From Pseudomonas lurida (GTDB lineage Bacteria; Pseudomonadota; Gammaproteobacteria; Pseudomonadales; Pseudomonadaceae), in contig NZ_JAAMRE010000037.1 in NCBI RefSeq assembly GCF_013522705.1, positions 1 to 55,478 of the forward strand: a stretch of 55,478 bases of DNA, given 5' to 3'. The position numbers and the translations under genes are program-made. The notes under the pieces are model-generated. The model worked only from the letters and a program-made list of their open reading frames with translations, made no database searches and had not been told where the DNA came from. Positions 27,517 to 36,790 of this stretch are shown one piece after another (the stretch's first letter is position 1; every line of letters starts with the position of its first letter).

Positions 27517-28416
27517 ATGAAACTCTATGCTTTCGCCGCTGCCGTGCTGGCCCTGGCCCTGAGCCTCGGCGGCTGCATCGGCGCGCCCATCGCCCTGACG
27601 CCGCAGACTGAGCAACGCCTGCAAGCCCAGGCGCCGATCCGCTTTCTGTTGACGTTCGATGACGGCCCCAGCGCTTCGGGCTACAACAATCCGACCCGCT
27701 CGGTGATCGCCGACCTGGCACACAACCCGATATTGCCGGGCATCAAGGCGGTGTTTTTCCTGCAGACCGAATCCGCGCGCGCAGGCGGCAGTTCGCGGGG
27801 TCGCAAGACCATGGAACGCGAGTACGCCGGCGGGCATGTGCTGGCGTTTCACACCGCCACCACCTTCCACACCAATCACCGCTGGCTCAACGATGCCGAA
27901 CTGGAACGCACCCTCACCCAGGGTGCGGCCGATATCGCCGCCATCACCGGCGCACCGCCGCGCCTGGTACGCCCGCCGTTCTGGAACTACGACCGCCGCA
28001 CCTTCGCCGCCTACCAGCGCCACGGCATGCAGGTACTGCTCACGGACCTGAGCGCCAATGACGGCAAGATCTGGGGCTTCAACGCCAGCCCGAGGCGGCG
28101 CGCCAACCTGTACCGGCAACTGTCGGTGGTGCGCGAGCGTATCGCCCTGGGCGAATTGCCCACGGTGGACGGCGTGATCCCGGTGGTGGTGACCTTCCAC
28201 GACATCAACCGCTACACCGCGCGGCACCTGCAGGAGTACTTGCAGATCCTGCTGGACAGTGCCCGCACCAACGGCATGCACACCGCCGCCGAGCCTTTCT
28301 ACACCGACCACGCCGCACTGCAACGCGCCGCACTGGCCCGTACCGTCAAGGATGTGAATGAAGCCGTGCACCTGCCGGGTGTGTGGAACTGGGTATGGGA
28401 CTCGGATTCCCACTGA
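27517..28416 (+). CDS. Lipoprotein polysaccharide deacetylase (NodB/CE4-like)
   Basis: 299 residues from ATG 27517; an in-frame GTG at 27508 is possible. The lipobox is LGGC (about Cys20). The NodB motif 1 is FLLTFDDGPSASG. Motif 2 appears as FHTATTFHTNH, whose spacing differs from the usual H(S/T)xxH. Motif 3 is LVRPPFWNYDRR. Late VVTFHDINRYT supplies another conserved His. It probably removes acetyl groups from a cell-surface glycan in the periplasm; the changed motif 2 makes the metal site uncertain. It follows the porin gene in the same direction by 84 bp and is convergent with pcaC, so it is not part of the pca operon. Confidence 0.82.
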   Translation: MKLYAFAAAVLALALSLGGCIGAPIALTPQTEQRLQAQAPIRFLLTFDDGPSASGYNNPTRSVIADLAHNPILPGIKAVFFLQTESARAGGSSRGRKTMEREYAGGHVLAFHTATTFHTNHRWLNDAELERTLTQGAADIAAITGAPPRLVRPPFWNYDRRTFAAYQRHGMQVLLTDLSANDGKIWGFNASPRRRANLYRQLSVVRERIALGELPTVDGVIPVVVTFHDINRYTARHLQEYLQILLDSARTNGMHTAAEPFYTDHAALQRAALARTVKDVNEAVHLPGVWNWVWDSDSH

Positions 28417-28436
28417 CCCGGCGTGGCGCCCATCTG

Positions 28437-28832
28437 TCAGCCCTGGCGGGATTCAACGCCCAGCTCGTCCCATACCGACTCGGCCAGGTGAAAAGTCGCA
28501 TTCGCCGCTGGAATCCCGCAATAGATCGCGCTCTGCATCAACACTTCCTTGATCTCGGCGCGGGTCACGCCGTTGCTGGCGGCGGCGCGCAGGTGCAGCT
28601 TGAGTTCTTCGCCGCGGTTCATGCCGATCAGCATGGCGATAGTGATCAAGCTGCGGGTGTGCCGGGGCAGACCGGGACGGGTCCAGATATCGCCCCAGGC
28701 ATGACGGGTGATCATCTCCTGGAATTCGCTGTTGAACTCGGTGAGGGCATTGAGGCTGCGGTCGACATGGGCGTCCCCCAACACGTCGCGGCGCACCTGC
28801 AGACCCTCGGCATAACGTTGTTTCTCGTCCAC
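28437..28832 (-). CDS. pcaC: 4-carboxymuconolactone decarboxylase PcaC
   Basis: 131 residues, the normal length. It shows the AhpD/CMD fold signature: FQEMITRHAWGDIWTRPGLPRHTRSLITIAMLIG and the GVTRAEIKEVLMQSAIYCGIPAANATFHLA block. It converts 4-carboxymuconolactone to 3-oxoadipate enol-lactone. It is the last gene of pcaBDC, 10 bp after pcaD. The ending GVESRQG lies 20 bp from the stop of the convergent deacetylase gene. Confidence 0.95.
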   Translation of the reverse strand: MDEKQRYAEGLQVRRDVLGDAHVDRSLNALTEFNSEFQEMITRHAWGDIWTRPGLPRHTRSLITIAMLIGMNRGEELKLHLRAAASNGVTRAEIKEVLMQSAIYCGIPAANATFHLAESVWDELGVESRQG

Positions 28833-28842
28833 GAAAAGCTCC

Positions 28843-29634
28843 TTAGCGGCACAGCAGGAATTTAATCACCCGGTCACTGAACGCAGCACCGGCCTGGACG
28901 TTGGACAGGTGCGCGGCATAGAACTCGGCGTATTCGGCGCCCTTGACCTGTTGCTGGATAAAGTGGCCACCGGCAGGCGGGGTGACGGCATCTTCACTGC
29001 CGGCGATAACCAGGGTCGGCACCTGGATCGACGCTAACGCCCCGCGCAGGTCCGCATCGCGCACGGCCGCGCAGTTGGCGGCGTAGCCTTGAGGCGAGGT
29101 GGCGGCGAGCATATCGGTGATCAGTTTGGCCTGGTGCGGGTTGGCGGCGGCGAAGTCGGGGGTGAACCAGCGCGCGATCGATGCATCGCGCAAGGCCACC
29201 ATCGCATCCGGGCCATCGCGCAGCACCGTCTCGATGCGTGGGTTCCACACCTCGGGCGTGCCGATCTTGGCGGCGGTGTTGCACACCACCAGCCGCTGCA
29301 GGCGCTCGCCGGCGTTGATCCCCAGCCATTGGCCGATCAGGCCGCCCATGGACAGGCCACAGAAATGCGCGCGCGGAATCTGCAGCGCATCCAGCAGCGC
29401 GAGCACATCGCGCCCCAACTGCTCGATGCGGTAAGGCCCCTCGGTCACCAGCGACTTGCCATGGCCACGGGTGTCGTAACGCAACACGCGAAAATGCTCG
29501 GTGAACGCCGGGATCTGGATATCCCACATACGCAGGTTGGTGCCCAATGAATTGGACAGCACCAGCACCGGCGCATCGACAGGACCTTCCAGTTGGTAAT
29601 GCAGGTCGCCCTCGGCGAGTTGTACAAAAGCCAC
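28843..29634 (-). CDS. pcaD: 3-oxoadipate enol-lactonase PcaD
   Basis: 263 residues from GTG 29634 (reading MAFVQLAEGDLHYQL). Its ribosome site GAGGAG overlaps the pcaB stop. A frame to 29652 is open but would begin before that ribosome site. It is an alpha/beta hydrolase with the nucleophile elbow CGLSMGGLIGQW and the late VIAGSEDAVTPP and HLSNVQAG blocks that carry the acid and His. It hydrolyses the enol-lactone to 3-oxoadipate. It is translationally coupled to pcaB. Confidence 0.94.
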   Translation of the reverse strand: MAFVQLAEGDLHYQLEGPVDAPVLVLSNSLGTNLRMWDIQIPAFTEHFRVLRYDTRGHGKSLVTEGPYRIEQLGRDVLALLDALQIPRAHFCGLSMGGLIGQWLGINAGERLQRLVVCNTAAKIGTPEVWNPRIETVLRDGPDAMVALRDASIARWFTPDFAAANPHQAKLITDMLAATSPQGYAANCAAVRDADLRGALASIQVPTLVIAGSEDAVTPPAGGHFIQQQVKGAEYAEFYAAHLSNVQAGAAFSDRVIKFLLCR

Positions 29635-29644
29635 AGCAGTCTCC

Positions 29645-31009
29645 TCAGGCACTCAATGCAAAATGGTCGGTCACGGCGCGGGTAACCCAGGTGTGCGCCT
29701 GGCCCAGATAATGGGCCGGGTCGAGCAGGCGATCCAACTCGGTGGCGGACAGTTCGGCGCTCACCTGCGGCTCATCGGCCAATACCGCGCGCAGATGGCG
29801 TCCCTCGGCAACCGCGCGCCGGCAGCAGCGCTCGAGCAAATCGTGCGCGGTTTCGCGGCCCAGGCGCTGGGCGAGCACCATGCTCACCGCCTCGGCCAGC
29901 ACCAGACCCTGGGTCAAATCAAGGTTGTGGGCCATGCGCGCCGGATCGACCTCCAAGCCTCGGCTCAGCAGCAGCGCCTGCTGCAACGCGCCGGAGACCA
30001 ACCGGCAAATGTCCGGCAGGGTTTCCCACTCGGCATGCCACAGGCCCAGGCTGCGCTCGTGCTCCTGGGGCATGGCGCTGAGCATTGTGGCCACCAGGCC
30101 CGGTACGCGGGTGGCGGCGCTGATCAGTACGGCGGCGCCGACCGGGTTGCGTTTGTGCGGCATGGTGGAAGAACCGCCCTTGCCCGGCGCCGCAGGCTCG
30201 AACACTTCCGCCGCCTCGGTCTGCATCAGCAGGCTGATATCCCGGCCCAGTTTGCCGAGGCTGCCGGCGATCAGGCCCAGCACACTGGCGAACTCCACCA
30301 GGCGATCGCGCTGGGTGTGCCAGGGTTGTTCGGGCAACGTCAGGCGCAATTCGGCGGCCAGGGCTTCGGCTACCGGCATGGCCTGTTCACCCAGGGCGGC
30401 CAAGGTGCCGGATGCGCCGCCCAATTGCAGCACCAGCAGGCGCGGTTTGAGTTCGGCCAGACGTTGCCGGGAACGGGTCACCGCACCCAGCCAACCGGCG
30501 ATTTTCATACCCAGGGTCACCGGCGTCGCATGCTGCAACCAGGTGCGCCCGGCCAACGGCACGGCGGCATAGCGCTGGGCTTGCGCGGCCAGCACTTCAC
30601 CCAATTGCGCCAGGTCGCTTTCGATCAATACCAGGGCGCGCCGCAGTTGCAGCACCAGGCCGGTGTCCATCACGTCCTGGCTGGTGGCCCCCAGGTGCAC
30701 ATAGCGCTCGGCGTTGGCGTCTTCACTGGCAATCAGTTTGCCCAAGGCCTTGACCAGCGGGATCGCCGAATTGCCCGCCGAGGCGATGGCTACGCCGAGG
30801 GCGTCAACGTCGTACAGCGACGCCAGACATGCCTGGGCAATCGGCGCCACCGCCGCTGGCGGAATCAACCCCACGCGAGCCTGCGCCCGGGCCAGGCCGG
30901 CTTCAAAGTCGAGCATGCCTTGCAAGCGGCCGTGGTCGCAGAACACCTCAGCCATGCTGTCGGCGGTGAAATAGGCGTCGAACAGTTGGTTGCTCGTGCG
31001 CAATGTCAT
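29645..31009 (-). CDS. pcaB: 3-carboxy-cis,cis-muconate cycloisomerase PcaB
   Basis: 454 residues. It belongs to the fumarase/aspartase superfamily, with the signature loop GKGGSSTMPHKRNPVGA, the TSQDVMDTGLVLQLR block and RTWLQHATPVTLG. It cyclises 3-carboxymuconate from PcaHG to 4-carboxymuconolactone. It lies between the transporter gene (20 bp upstream) and pcaD (coupled downstream). Confidence 0.95.
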   Translation of the reverse strand: MTLRTSNQLFDAYFTADSMAEVFCDHGRLQGMLDFEAGLARAQARVGLIPPAAVAPIAQACLASLYDVDALGVAIASAGNSAIPLVKALGKLIASEDANAERYVHLGATSQDVMDTGLVLQLRRALVLIESDLAQLGEVLAAQAQRYAAVPLAGRTWLQHATPVTLGMKIAGWLGAVTRSRQRLAELKPRLLVLQLGGASGTLAALGEQAMPVAEALAAELRLTLPEQPWHTQRDRLVEFASVLGLIAGSLGKLGRDISLLMQTEAAEVFEPAAPGKGGSSTMPHKRNPVGAAVLISAATRVPGLVATMLSAMPQEHERSLGLWHAEWETLPDICRLVSGALQQALLLSRGLEVDPARMAHNLDLTQGLVLAEAVSMVLAQRLGRETAHDLLERCCRRAVAEGRHLRAVLADEPQVSAELSATELDRLLDPAHYLGQAHTWVTRAVTDHFALSA

Positions 31010-31028
31010 AAGGCTTTCCTACTTCCGA

Positions 31029-32324
31029 TTACAGATCGTGGTGCAAGTACGCCGCCTGCCGGGGCAGGCGCAGGCTGAACAGGAACGCCACCGCCATCAT
31101 CGCCGTGACATACCAGTAGAACGTGTTTTCCATCCCCATGGATTTCAGGCCCAGCGCGACGAACTCCGCCGAACCGCCAAAGACCGCATTGGCCACCGCA
31201 TACGCCAGGCCGACACCGAGGGCGCGCACCTGTGGCGGAAACATTTCGGCTTTCACCAGGCCGCTGATCGAGGTGTAGAAACTGACGATGGCCAATGCCA
31301 ATGTGATCAGCACGAACGCCAGGAACGGGCTGGCGACGGTCTTGAGGGTGAGCAGGATAGGAACGGTGAGTAATGTGCCGAGGCCCGCGAACCACAGCAT
31401 CGAATTACGCCGGCCGATCTTGTCCGCCAGCATGCCGAACACCGGCTGCATGCACATATAGAGGAACAGCGCGCCGGTCATGATGTAGCTCGACGTCTTG
31501 GCGTGCATGCCGACGGTGTTCACCAGGTATTTCTGCATATACGTGGTGAAGGTATAGAAAATCAACGAACCGCCGGCGGTGTACCCCAGCACCGTAATGA
31601 ACGCCGCCTTATGGTCGCGAAACAATGCGGCGATGCTGCCGGCGTCTTTGTCTTCGCGGATTTCCTTGCTGGTGGTTTCCTTGAGCGTGCGACGCAGCAG
31701 CAGCGAGATCACCGCCGCGATGGCACCGATTACAAACGGGATGCGCCAGCCCCAGGCGCGCAGCTCTTCTTCGGTGAGGAACTGTTGGAGAATCACCACC
31801 ACCAGCACCGCCAGCAACTGGCCGCCGATCAGCGTTACGTATTGGAACGAGGCGAAAAACCCGCGCTGGCCCTTGAGCGCCACTTCGCTCATGTAAGTGG
31901 CGGTGGTGCCGTACTCGCCGCCCACCGACAGACCTTGGAACAGGCGCGCCAGCAGCAGCAGGATCGGCGCCCACACACCAATGTCGTTGTAAGTCGGCAG
32001 GAACGCGATGACCAGCGAGCCGGCGCACATCATCAGCACCGAGATCATCATTGAGTTCTTGCGCCCGTGCTTGTCCGCCACGCGGCCAAACAGCCAGCCA
32101 CCGATGGGACGCATCAGGAAACCGGCGGCGAATACCCCGGCGGTGTTGACCAATTGCACGGTGGGGTTGTCCGACGGAAAAAACGCCGGGGCAAAGTAGA
32201 TGGCGCAGAAGGCATAGACGTAGAAGTCGAACCATTCGACCAGGTTGCCGGAGGACGCCCCCACAATCGCAAAGATCCGTTTGCTGCGTTCTTCTCCGGT
32301 GTAATGACTGGTTTTTGTGGTCAT
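31029..32324 (-). CDS. pcaT: MHS-family MFS transporter in the pca cluster (PcaT type)
   Basis: 431 residues from ATG 32324; a TTG at 32339 is in frame but has no ribosome site. It has twelve spans with the metabolite:H+ symporter signatures: VEWFDFYVYAFCAIYFAPAFFP, RPIGGWLFGRVADKHGRK and RLFQGLSVGGEYGTTATYMSE. It resembles KgtP and the P. putida PcaT dicarboxylate permease. It probably imports 3-oxoadipate or another dicarboxylate. Its place before pcaBDC is the one pcaT has in P. putida. The 193-bp gap to pcaG holds a REP pair and must carry any separate promoter. Confidence 0.85.
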   Translation of the reverse strand: MTTKTSHYTGEERSKRIFAIVGASSGNLVEWFDFYVYAFCAIYFAPAFFPSDNPTVQLVNTAGVFAAGFLMRPIGGWLFGRVADKHGRKNSMMISVLMMCAGSLVIAFLPTYNDIGVWAPILLLLARLFQGLSVGGEYGTTATYMSEVALKGQRGFFASFQYVTLIGGQLLAVLVVVILQQFLTEEELRAWGWRIPFVIGAIAAVISLLLRRTLKETTSKEIREDKDAGSIAALFRDHKAAFITVLGYTAGGSLIFYTFTTYMQKYLVNTVGMHAKTSSYIMTGALFLYMCMQPVFGMLADKIGRRNSMLWFAGLGTLLTVPILLTLKTVASPFLAFVLITLALAIVSFYTSISGLVKAEMFPPQVRALGVGLAYAVANAVFGGSAEFVALGLKSMGMENTFYWYVTAMMAVAFLFSLRLPRQAAYLHHDL

Positions 32325-32422
32325 GATTTTTTTACTCAATGGGAACGGTTATAGCCTAGACATACTTTGCAACAACCATGTTCCGCAAGCAGACTTTCAG
32401 GAAGGCAGGCAGTGCCTGGGCC

Positions 32423-32505
32423 GGCCTCATCGGGGGCAAGCCCCCTCCCACATTTTGATCGCACCACCTATCAACTGTGGGAGGGGGCTTGCCCCCGATG
32501 AGGCC
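32423..32505. repeat. Perfect 30-bp REP inverted pair between pcaG and pcaT
   Basis: Positions 32423-32452 and 32476-32505 are exact reverse complements of each other, separated by 23 bases. Each arm carries a TGTGGGAGGGGGCTTGCCCC-type REP. Confidence 0.9.
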
Positions 32506-32517
32506 CCAACAAGCAAC

Positions 32518-33084
32518 TCAATAATCGAAGAACACCGTTTCCTTATCGGTCCCCTGCAAAATCACATTCCACTGATACACACCATGCGCATCCGGCTTGG
32601 CAACCAAGGTGCTCCGGCGCTCCACGGGCACACAGGCCAGCAACGGGTCATCCCCATTCAGCGCCTCACCGTCGAAGTAAATCCGCGTCAGCAGGTGCTT
32701 CACCAACCCACGGGCAAACACCAGCACCACCAGATGCGGCGCCTGGGTGGTGCCCTTCAGTCCGGGCACGCTGCCCGGTTTGATGGTGGTAAACCGGAAG
32801 CGCCCTTCGGCGTCCACCGGCACGCGGCCGAAGCCGTCGAAGTTCGGGTCGAGGGCTTTGTCCTGCTCGTCTTCGGGGTGGGCGTACTTGCCGGCGGCAT
32901 TGGCCTGCCAGACTTCCAGCATGGCGTCGTTGACCACCTCGCCATTGCCATCCAACACCTGCCCGCTGATCGCCACGCGTTCGCCGAGGGTGGCCGCGGT
33001 GGTCAGGTCCTCGCGGTTCAGCCAGGTCAGGCCGATGTGGTAATACGGCCCGACGGTGTGGGATGTGGTCGCGTTGAGTGTCAT
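32518..33084 (-). CDS. pcaG: Protocatechuate 3,4-dioxygenase alpha subunit PcaG
   Basis: 188 residues from ATG 33084, one base after the pcaH stop (TAAGATG). Intradiol dioxygenase family: TVGPYYHIGL, EVWQANAAGKYAHPEDEQ, DPNFDGFGRVPVDAEGRFRFTTIKPG, APHLVVLVFARGLVKHLLTRIYF. The alpha subunit lacks the iron ligands but shapes the active site. With PcaH it cleaves protocatechuate to 3-carboxy-cis,cis-muconate. Confidence 0.96.
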   Translation of the reverse strand: MTLNATTSHTVGPYYHIGLTWLNREDLTTAATLGERVAISGQVLDGNGEVVNDAMLEVWQANAAGKYAHPEDEQDKALDPNFDGFGRVPVDAEGRFRFTTIKPGSVPGLKGTTQAPHLVVLVFARGLVKHLLTRIYFDGEALNGDDPLLACVPVERRSTLVAKPDAHGVYQWNVILQGTDKETVFFDY

Positions 33085-33085
33085 C

Positions 33086-33790
33086 TTATTTCTCCATCGG
33101 CGTGGCGTCGCGGCCGCGCAGGACGATGTCCCAGCGGTAGCCGAGGGCATAGGCAGGGATGGTTTTTTCCAGGTCGAAACGCGCGATCAGACGTTCCTTG
33201 GCACGGGTGTCCGGCACGCAGTTGTAGATCGGGTCGTATTCGAGCAGCGGGTCGCCGGGGAAATACATCTGCGTCACCAACCGCGTCAGCACACTGGGGC
33301 CGAACAGCGAAAAGTGAATATGCGCCGGGCGCCACGCGTTGTGGTGATTGCCCCACGGATAGGCGCCGGGCTTGATGGTCTGGAACTGGTACCAGCCCTC
33401 GGCGTCGGTGACCGTGCGCCCGGTGCCCGTGAAGTTGGGGTCCAGCGGCGCGTCGTGCAGGTCGCGCGGGTGGTGGTAGCGCCCGGCGGCGTTGGCCTGC
33501 CAGATCTCCACCAGAATGCCCGGTACCGGCAAGCCATTTTCATCCAGCACGCGGCCGTGAATGATGATGCGTTCGCCCTGGGGCTCGCCGTCGTGCTGGG
33601 CGGTGAGGTCGTTGTCCTGCTCGCCGATCCGCTCGGCACCGACGGTCGGGCCGGTGATTTCCGACAAGGAATGAGGCAGAAACACCAACGGCTTGGACGG
33701 CGAACGCAGGTTCGTCGACTGGTATGCCGGGTGCAGGTAGTCAGGCTGGGTGCCCGCCTGGGGGCGCCGGTAACCGGGCTTATCACTCAT
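33086..33790 (-). CDS. pcaH: Protocatechuate 3,4-dioxygenase beta subunit PcaH
   Basis: 234 residues from ATG 33790 (GAGAGGA upstream). The catalytic subunit carries the ferric ligands: Tyr in AAGRYHHPRD, Tyr in GAYPWGNHHNAWRP, and two His in RPAHIHFSLFG. It opens the aromatic ring of protocatechuate with O2. It lies 23 bp after pcaF on the same strand, so pcaHG appears to continue the pcaIJF transcript. An AATAAGAG sequence in its leader is one mismatch from the AAnAAnAA catabolite-repression motif. Confidence 0.96.
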   Translation of the reverse strand: MSDKPGYRRPQAGTQPDYLHPAYQSTNLRSPSKPLVFLPHSLSEITGPTVGAERIGEQDNDLTAQHDGEPQGERIIIHGRVLDENGLPVPGILVEIWQANAAGRYHHPRDLHDAPLDPNFTGTGRTVTDAEGWYQFQTIKPGAYPWGNHHNAWRPAHIHFSLFGPSVLTRLVTQMYFPGDPLLEYDPIYNCVPDTRAKERLIARFDLEKTIPAYALGYRWDIVLRGRDATPMEK

Positions 33791-33813
33791 GGAGCCATCC
33801 TCTCTTATTAGGC

Positions 33814-35013
33814 TTAGACGCGTTCGATCGCCAGGGCCAGGCCTTGGCCGACGCCCACGCACAGGGTTGCCAGGCCTTTGCGGCCGCCGGTTTTTTCCAA
33901 TTGATGCAGGGCCGTCAACACCAGCCGCGCGCCGCTCATGCCCAACGGATGACCAAGGGCGATGGCGCCGCCGTTCGGGTTGACCTGCGGCGCATCGTCG
34001 GCCAGGCCCAGTTCACGCAGCACGGCCAGGCCTTGGCTGGCGAAGGCTTCGTTGAGTTCGATCACGTCGAAGTCGCTGACCGCCAGGTCCAGACGCGCCA
34101 ACAGTTTGCGCACCGCCGGCACCGGGCCAATACCCATCACGCGCGGCGCCACACCGGCACTGGCCATGCCCAATACGCGGGCACGGGCGGTCAAACCGTG
34201 TTGTCGCACGGCCTCGGCGGACGCCAGGATCAGCGCCGCCGCGCCGTCGTTGACTCCCGAGGCGTTGCCGGCGGTGACGGTCTTGCCCGGGCCGTTGACG
34301 GGTTTGAGCGTGGTCAGGGCTTCCAGGGTGGTGTCCCGTGGATGCTCATCGCGCTCCACCACGGTGTCGCCTTTTTTATGGGCGACCCGCACCGGTACGA
34401 TTTCCTCGGCAAAGTAGCCGGCGGCTTGCGCGGCAGCCGCACGTTGCTGGCTGCGCAGGGCGAACGCGTCCTGGTCGGCACGGGAGACGTTGTAGTCGTC
34501 GGCCACGTTGTCGGCGGTCTGCGGCATCGCATCCACGCCATACTGGGCTTTCATCAACGGGTTGATAAAACGCCAGCCGATAGTGGTGTCTTCCAGCGTC
34601 ATGTTGCGCGAAAACGCGGCATCGGCTTTGCCCATCACGAAAGGCGCACGGGACATTGACTCGACGCCACCGGCAATCGCCAGCTCCATTTCGCCGCTGG
34701 CGATGGCACGAAACGCGGTGCCGATGGCTTCCATGCCCGAAGCGCACAAACGGTTGAGGGTCACACCGGGCACGCTCTGCGGCAGGCCGGCCAGCAGCAG
34801 CGCCATGCGCGCGACATTGCGGTTGTCTTCGCCGGCCTGGTTGGCGCAGCCGAGGAATACCTCATCGACCGCGCCCCATTGCACCGACGGGTTGCGCGCC
34901 ATCAACGCCTTGATCGGCAGCGCCGCCAGGTCATCGGCACGCACGCTGGACAAACCACCGCCAAAGCGGCCAATGGGGGTGCGAACGGCGTCGCAGATAA
35001 ATACCTCGCGCAT
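33814..35013 (-). CDS. pcaF: Beta-ketoadipyl-CoA thiolase PcaF
   Basis: 399 residues. Thiolase motifs: nucleophilic Cys in LNRLCASGMEAIG, NGGAIALGHPLGMSGARL with the catalytic His, and a final Cys in GLATLCVGVGQG. It splits 3-oxoadipyl-CoA into succinyl-CoA and acetyl-CoA, the last step of the pathway. The start overlaps the pcaJ stop by one base (TGATG), so it is translated with pcaIJ. Confidence 0.95.
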   Translation of the reverse strand: MREVFICDAVRTPIGRFGGGLSSVRADDLAALPIKALMARNPSVQWGAVDEVFLGCANQAGEDNRNVARMALLLAGLPQSVPGVTLNRLCASGMEAIGTAFRAIASGEMELAIAGGVESMSRAPFVMGKADAAFSRNMTLEDTTIGWRFINPLMKAQYGVDAMPQTADNVADDYNVSRADQDAFALRSQQRAAAAQAAGYFAEEIVPVRVAHKKGDTVVERDEHPRDTTLEALTTLKPVNGPGKTVTAGNASGVNDGAAALILASAEAVRQHGLTARARVLGMASAGVAPRVMGIGPVPAVRKLLARLDLAVSDFDVIELNEAFASQGLAVLRELGLADDAPQVNPNGGAIALGHPLGMSGARLVLTALHQLEKTGGRKGLATLCVGVGQGLALAIERV

Positions 35014-35792
35014 CAGGCTTCTCCCGGGGTTTGGCCGTGGGCGGCGGCGGTGCGGGCTTCAAGATCGCGCAACGCGGTCAGCTCGACGACGGTGGGTTCG
35101 GGGGTAGTGCCGACCTGCTCGGCGAAGCGAATCGCCCAGCCGGTGGCGGCCACCACCTGTTCGCGGGTCACGCCGGGATGCAGCGTGGTGACCACAAACT
35201 CATGGGTGCCCTCCTCCGGCTCCATGATGCACAGGTCGGTAATAATCCCTACGGGACCTGCACCTGGCAGACCCAGGCGTTTGCGCGAGTCGCCACCTTC
35301 GCCGTGGCCGACCGAGGTGATGAAGTCCAGTTTGTCGACGAACGAGCGCGCCGATTGTTTGAGGATAATCAACACGCTCTTGGCCGAACCGGCGATCTCC
35401 GGCGCGCCCCCGGCCCCCGGCAGGCGCACTTTGGGTTGGTGGTAATCGCCGACCACAGTGGTGTTGATATTGCCGAAGCGGTCTACCTGGGCCGCGCCGA
35501 GAAACCCGACGTCAATGCGCCCGCCCTGCAGCCAGTAGCGAAAAATCTCGGCCGTGGGCACCACGGTGTCAGCGGTTTGCGCCAACTCGCCATCACCGAT
35601 GGACAGCGGCAGCACGGACGGCTTGGCGCCGATCGGGCCGGACTCGTAAATCAACACCACATCCGGCGACGAGGTCAGGCGCGCCAGGTTGGCGGCTTTG
35701 GAAGGCAGGCCGATACCGACGAAACACACCGAGCCGTTCTGGAGGCGACGCGCGGCGGCGACGGTCATCATTTCATGGGTCGAATAAGTCAT
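35013..35792 (-). CDS. pcaJ: 3-oxoadipate CoA-transferase subunit B PcaJ
   Basis: 259 residues. SCOT-type beta subunit with CFVGIGLPSKAANLARL and the VLIYESGPIGAKP segment that carries the catalytic Glu. With PcaI it moves CoA from succinyl-CoA to 3-oxoadipate. It overlaps pcaI by four bases (35789-35792) and pcaF by one. Confidence 0.94.
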   Translation of the reverse strand: MTYSTHEMMTVAAARRLQNGSVCFVGIGLPSKAANLARLTSSPDVVLIYESGPIGAKPSVLPLSIGDGELAQTADTVVPTAEIFRYWLQGGRIDVGFLGAAQVDRFGNINTTVVGDYHQPKVRLPGAGGAPEIAGSAKSVLIILKQSARSFVDKLDFITSVGHGEGGDSRKRLGLPGAGPVGIITDLCIMEPEEGTHEFVVTTLHPGVTREQVVAATGWAIRFAEQVGTTPEPTVVELTALRDLEARTAAAHGQTPGEA

Positions 35793-36649
35793 TGCTTGGC
35801 CTCCTGGGCGGCGGCCAGTTTGGCCTGGAACTCAGTGAAATCGGCAGTGCCGCGGATGTAGTCGTCGATCCACGCAGTAAACGTCTCACGGTCGCGGGCG
35901 ATTGGGTCCCACGCCTGATAGAAGCGGTTATCCCGCTCGTTGTAGCCATGGGCGTAGGACGGGTGCGCGCCGCCGGGCACATGGCACACCGCGCTCAGGG
36001 CCCAGGTCGGCAGCACGCAGCTGTTCATCGGCGCATTCAGGTCGTCGACGATTTCTTCCACGGTGACGATGCAACGCTTGGCGGCCAGCGCGGCTTCTTT
36101 CTGCACACCGAGAATGCCCCAGAGCAGTACGTTGCCCTTGCGGTCGGCCTTCTGCGCGTGAATCACCGTGACGTCCGGGCGCACCGACGGCACGGCCGCC
36201 AGCACTTCGCCAGTGAACGGGCACGTCACGCTCTTGATCAGTGGATTGACCTTGGGCAAGTCGGAACCGGCGTAAGCACGCAGCACCGCAAAGGGTAGGC
36301 CGGAGGCGCCAGCAACGTAGGCATTGGCCAGGTCGGCGTGGCTGTGTTCTTCGATTTCCAACGGCTGCGGCCACTGCTTCTCGACCGCGTCGCGCAGACG
36401 ATGCAAGGAACCTACGCCGGGGTTGCCGCCCCAGGAAAAAATCAGCTTGCGGGCGCAACCGGCACCGATCAACTGGTCGTAGATCAGGTCGGGCGTCATG
36501 CGGACCAGCGTCAGGTCTTTCTTGCCTTGACGGATGATTTCATGACCCGCTGCCGTAGGTATGAGGTGGGTAAAGCCTTCCAATGCGACGGTATCGCCGT
36601 CATTGACGAATTGCTTTACCGCATCACGCAGCGCGAGGATTTCAGCCAT
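35789..36649 (-). CDS. pcaI: 3-oxoadipate CoA-transferase subunit A PcaI
   Basis: 286 residues from ATG 36649; the open frame continues upstream to 36736 but that part overlaps the operator region. Alpha-subunit blocks are GDTVALEGFTHLIPTAAGHEI and GCARKLIFSWGGNPGVGSLHRLRD. It is the first gene of pcaIJF. The paired PcaR-type motifs begin 90 bp upstream. Confidence 0.94.
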   Translation of the reverse strand: MAEILALRDAVKQFVNDGDTVALEGFTHLIPTAAGHEIIRQGKKDLTLVRMTPDLIYDQLIGAGCARKLIFSWGGNPGVGSLHRLRDAVEKQWPQPLEIEEHSHADLANAYVAGASGLPFAVLRAYAGSDLPKVNPLIKSVTCPFTGEVLAAVPSVRPDVTVIHAQKADRKGNVLLWGILGVQKEAALAAKRCIVTVEEIVDDLNAPMNSCVLPTWALSAVCHVPGGAHPSYAHGYNERDNRFYQAWDPIARDRETFTAWIDDYIRGTADFTEFQAKLAAAQEAKQ

Positions 36650-36738
36650 GGGGTCGGGCTCCCGGTGTTGATCGAAAGAGGCGCTGAGGGGGCGCCGAAG
36701 TGCTTGCAGATTAAGCCGGGCAAATAGGCCAAACAATC

Positions 36739-36769
36739 CGATAATCGACTAAGCGTTCGATTATCGAAC
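36739..36769. promoter_or_regulatory. PcaR operator pair upstream of pcaI
   Basis: GTTCGATTATCGAAC (36755-36769) is a perfect palindrome, and a second core CGATAATCG lies at 36739-36747. The cores start 19 bp apart. They match the 15-bp PcaR motif of P. putida as I recall it (GTTCGATAATCGCAC). Confidence 0.8.
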
Positions 36770-36790
36770 CGATTGTTGGCAGGCTATCGA

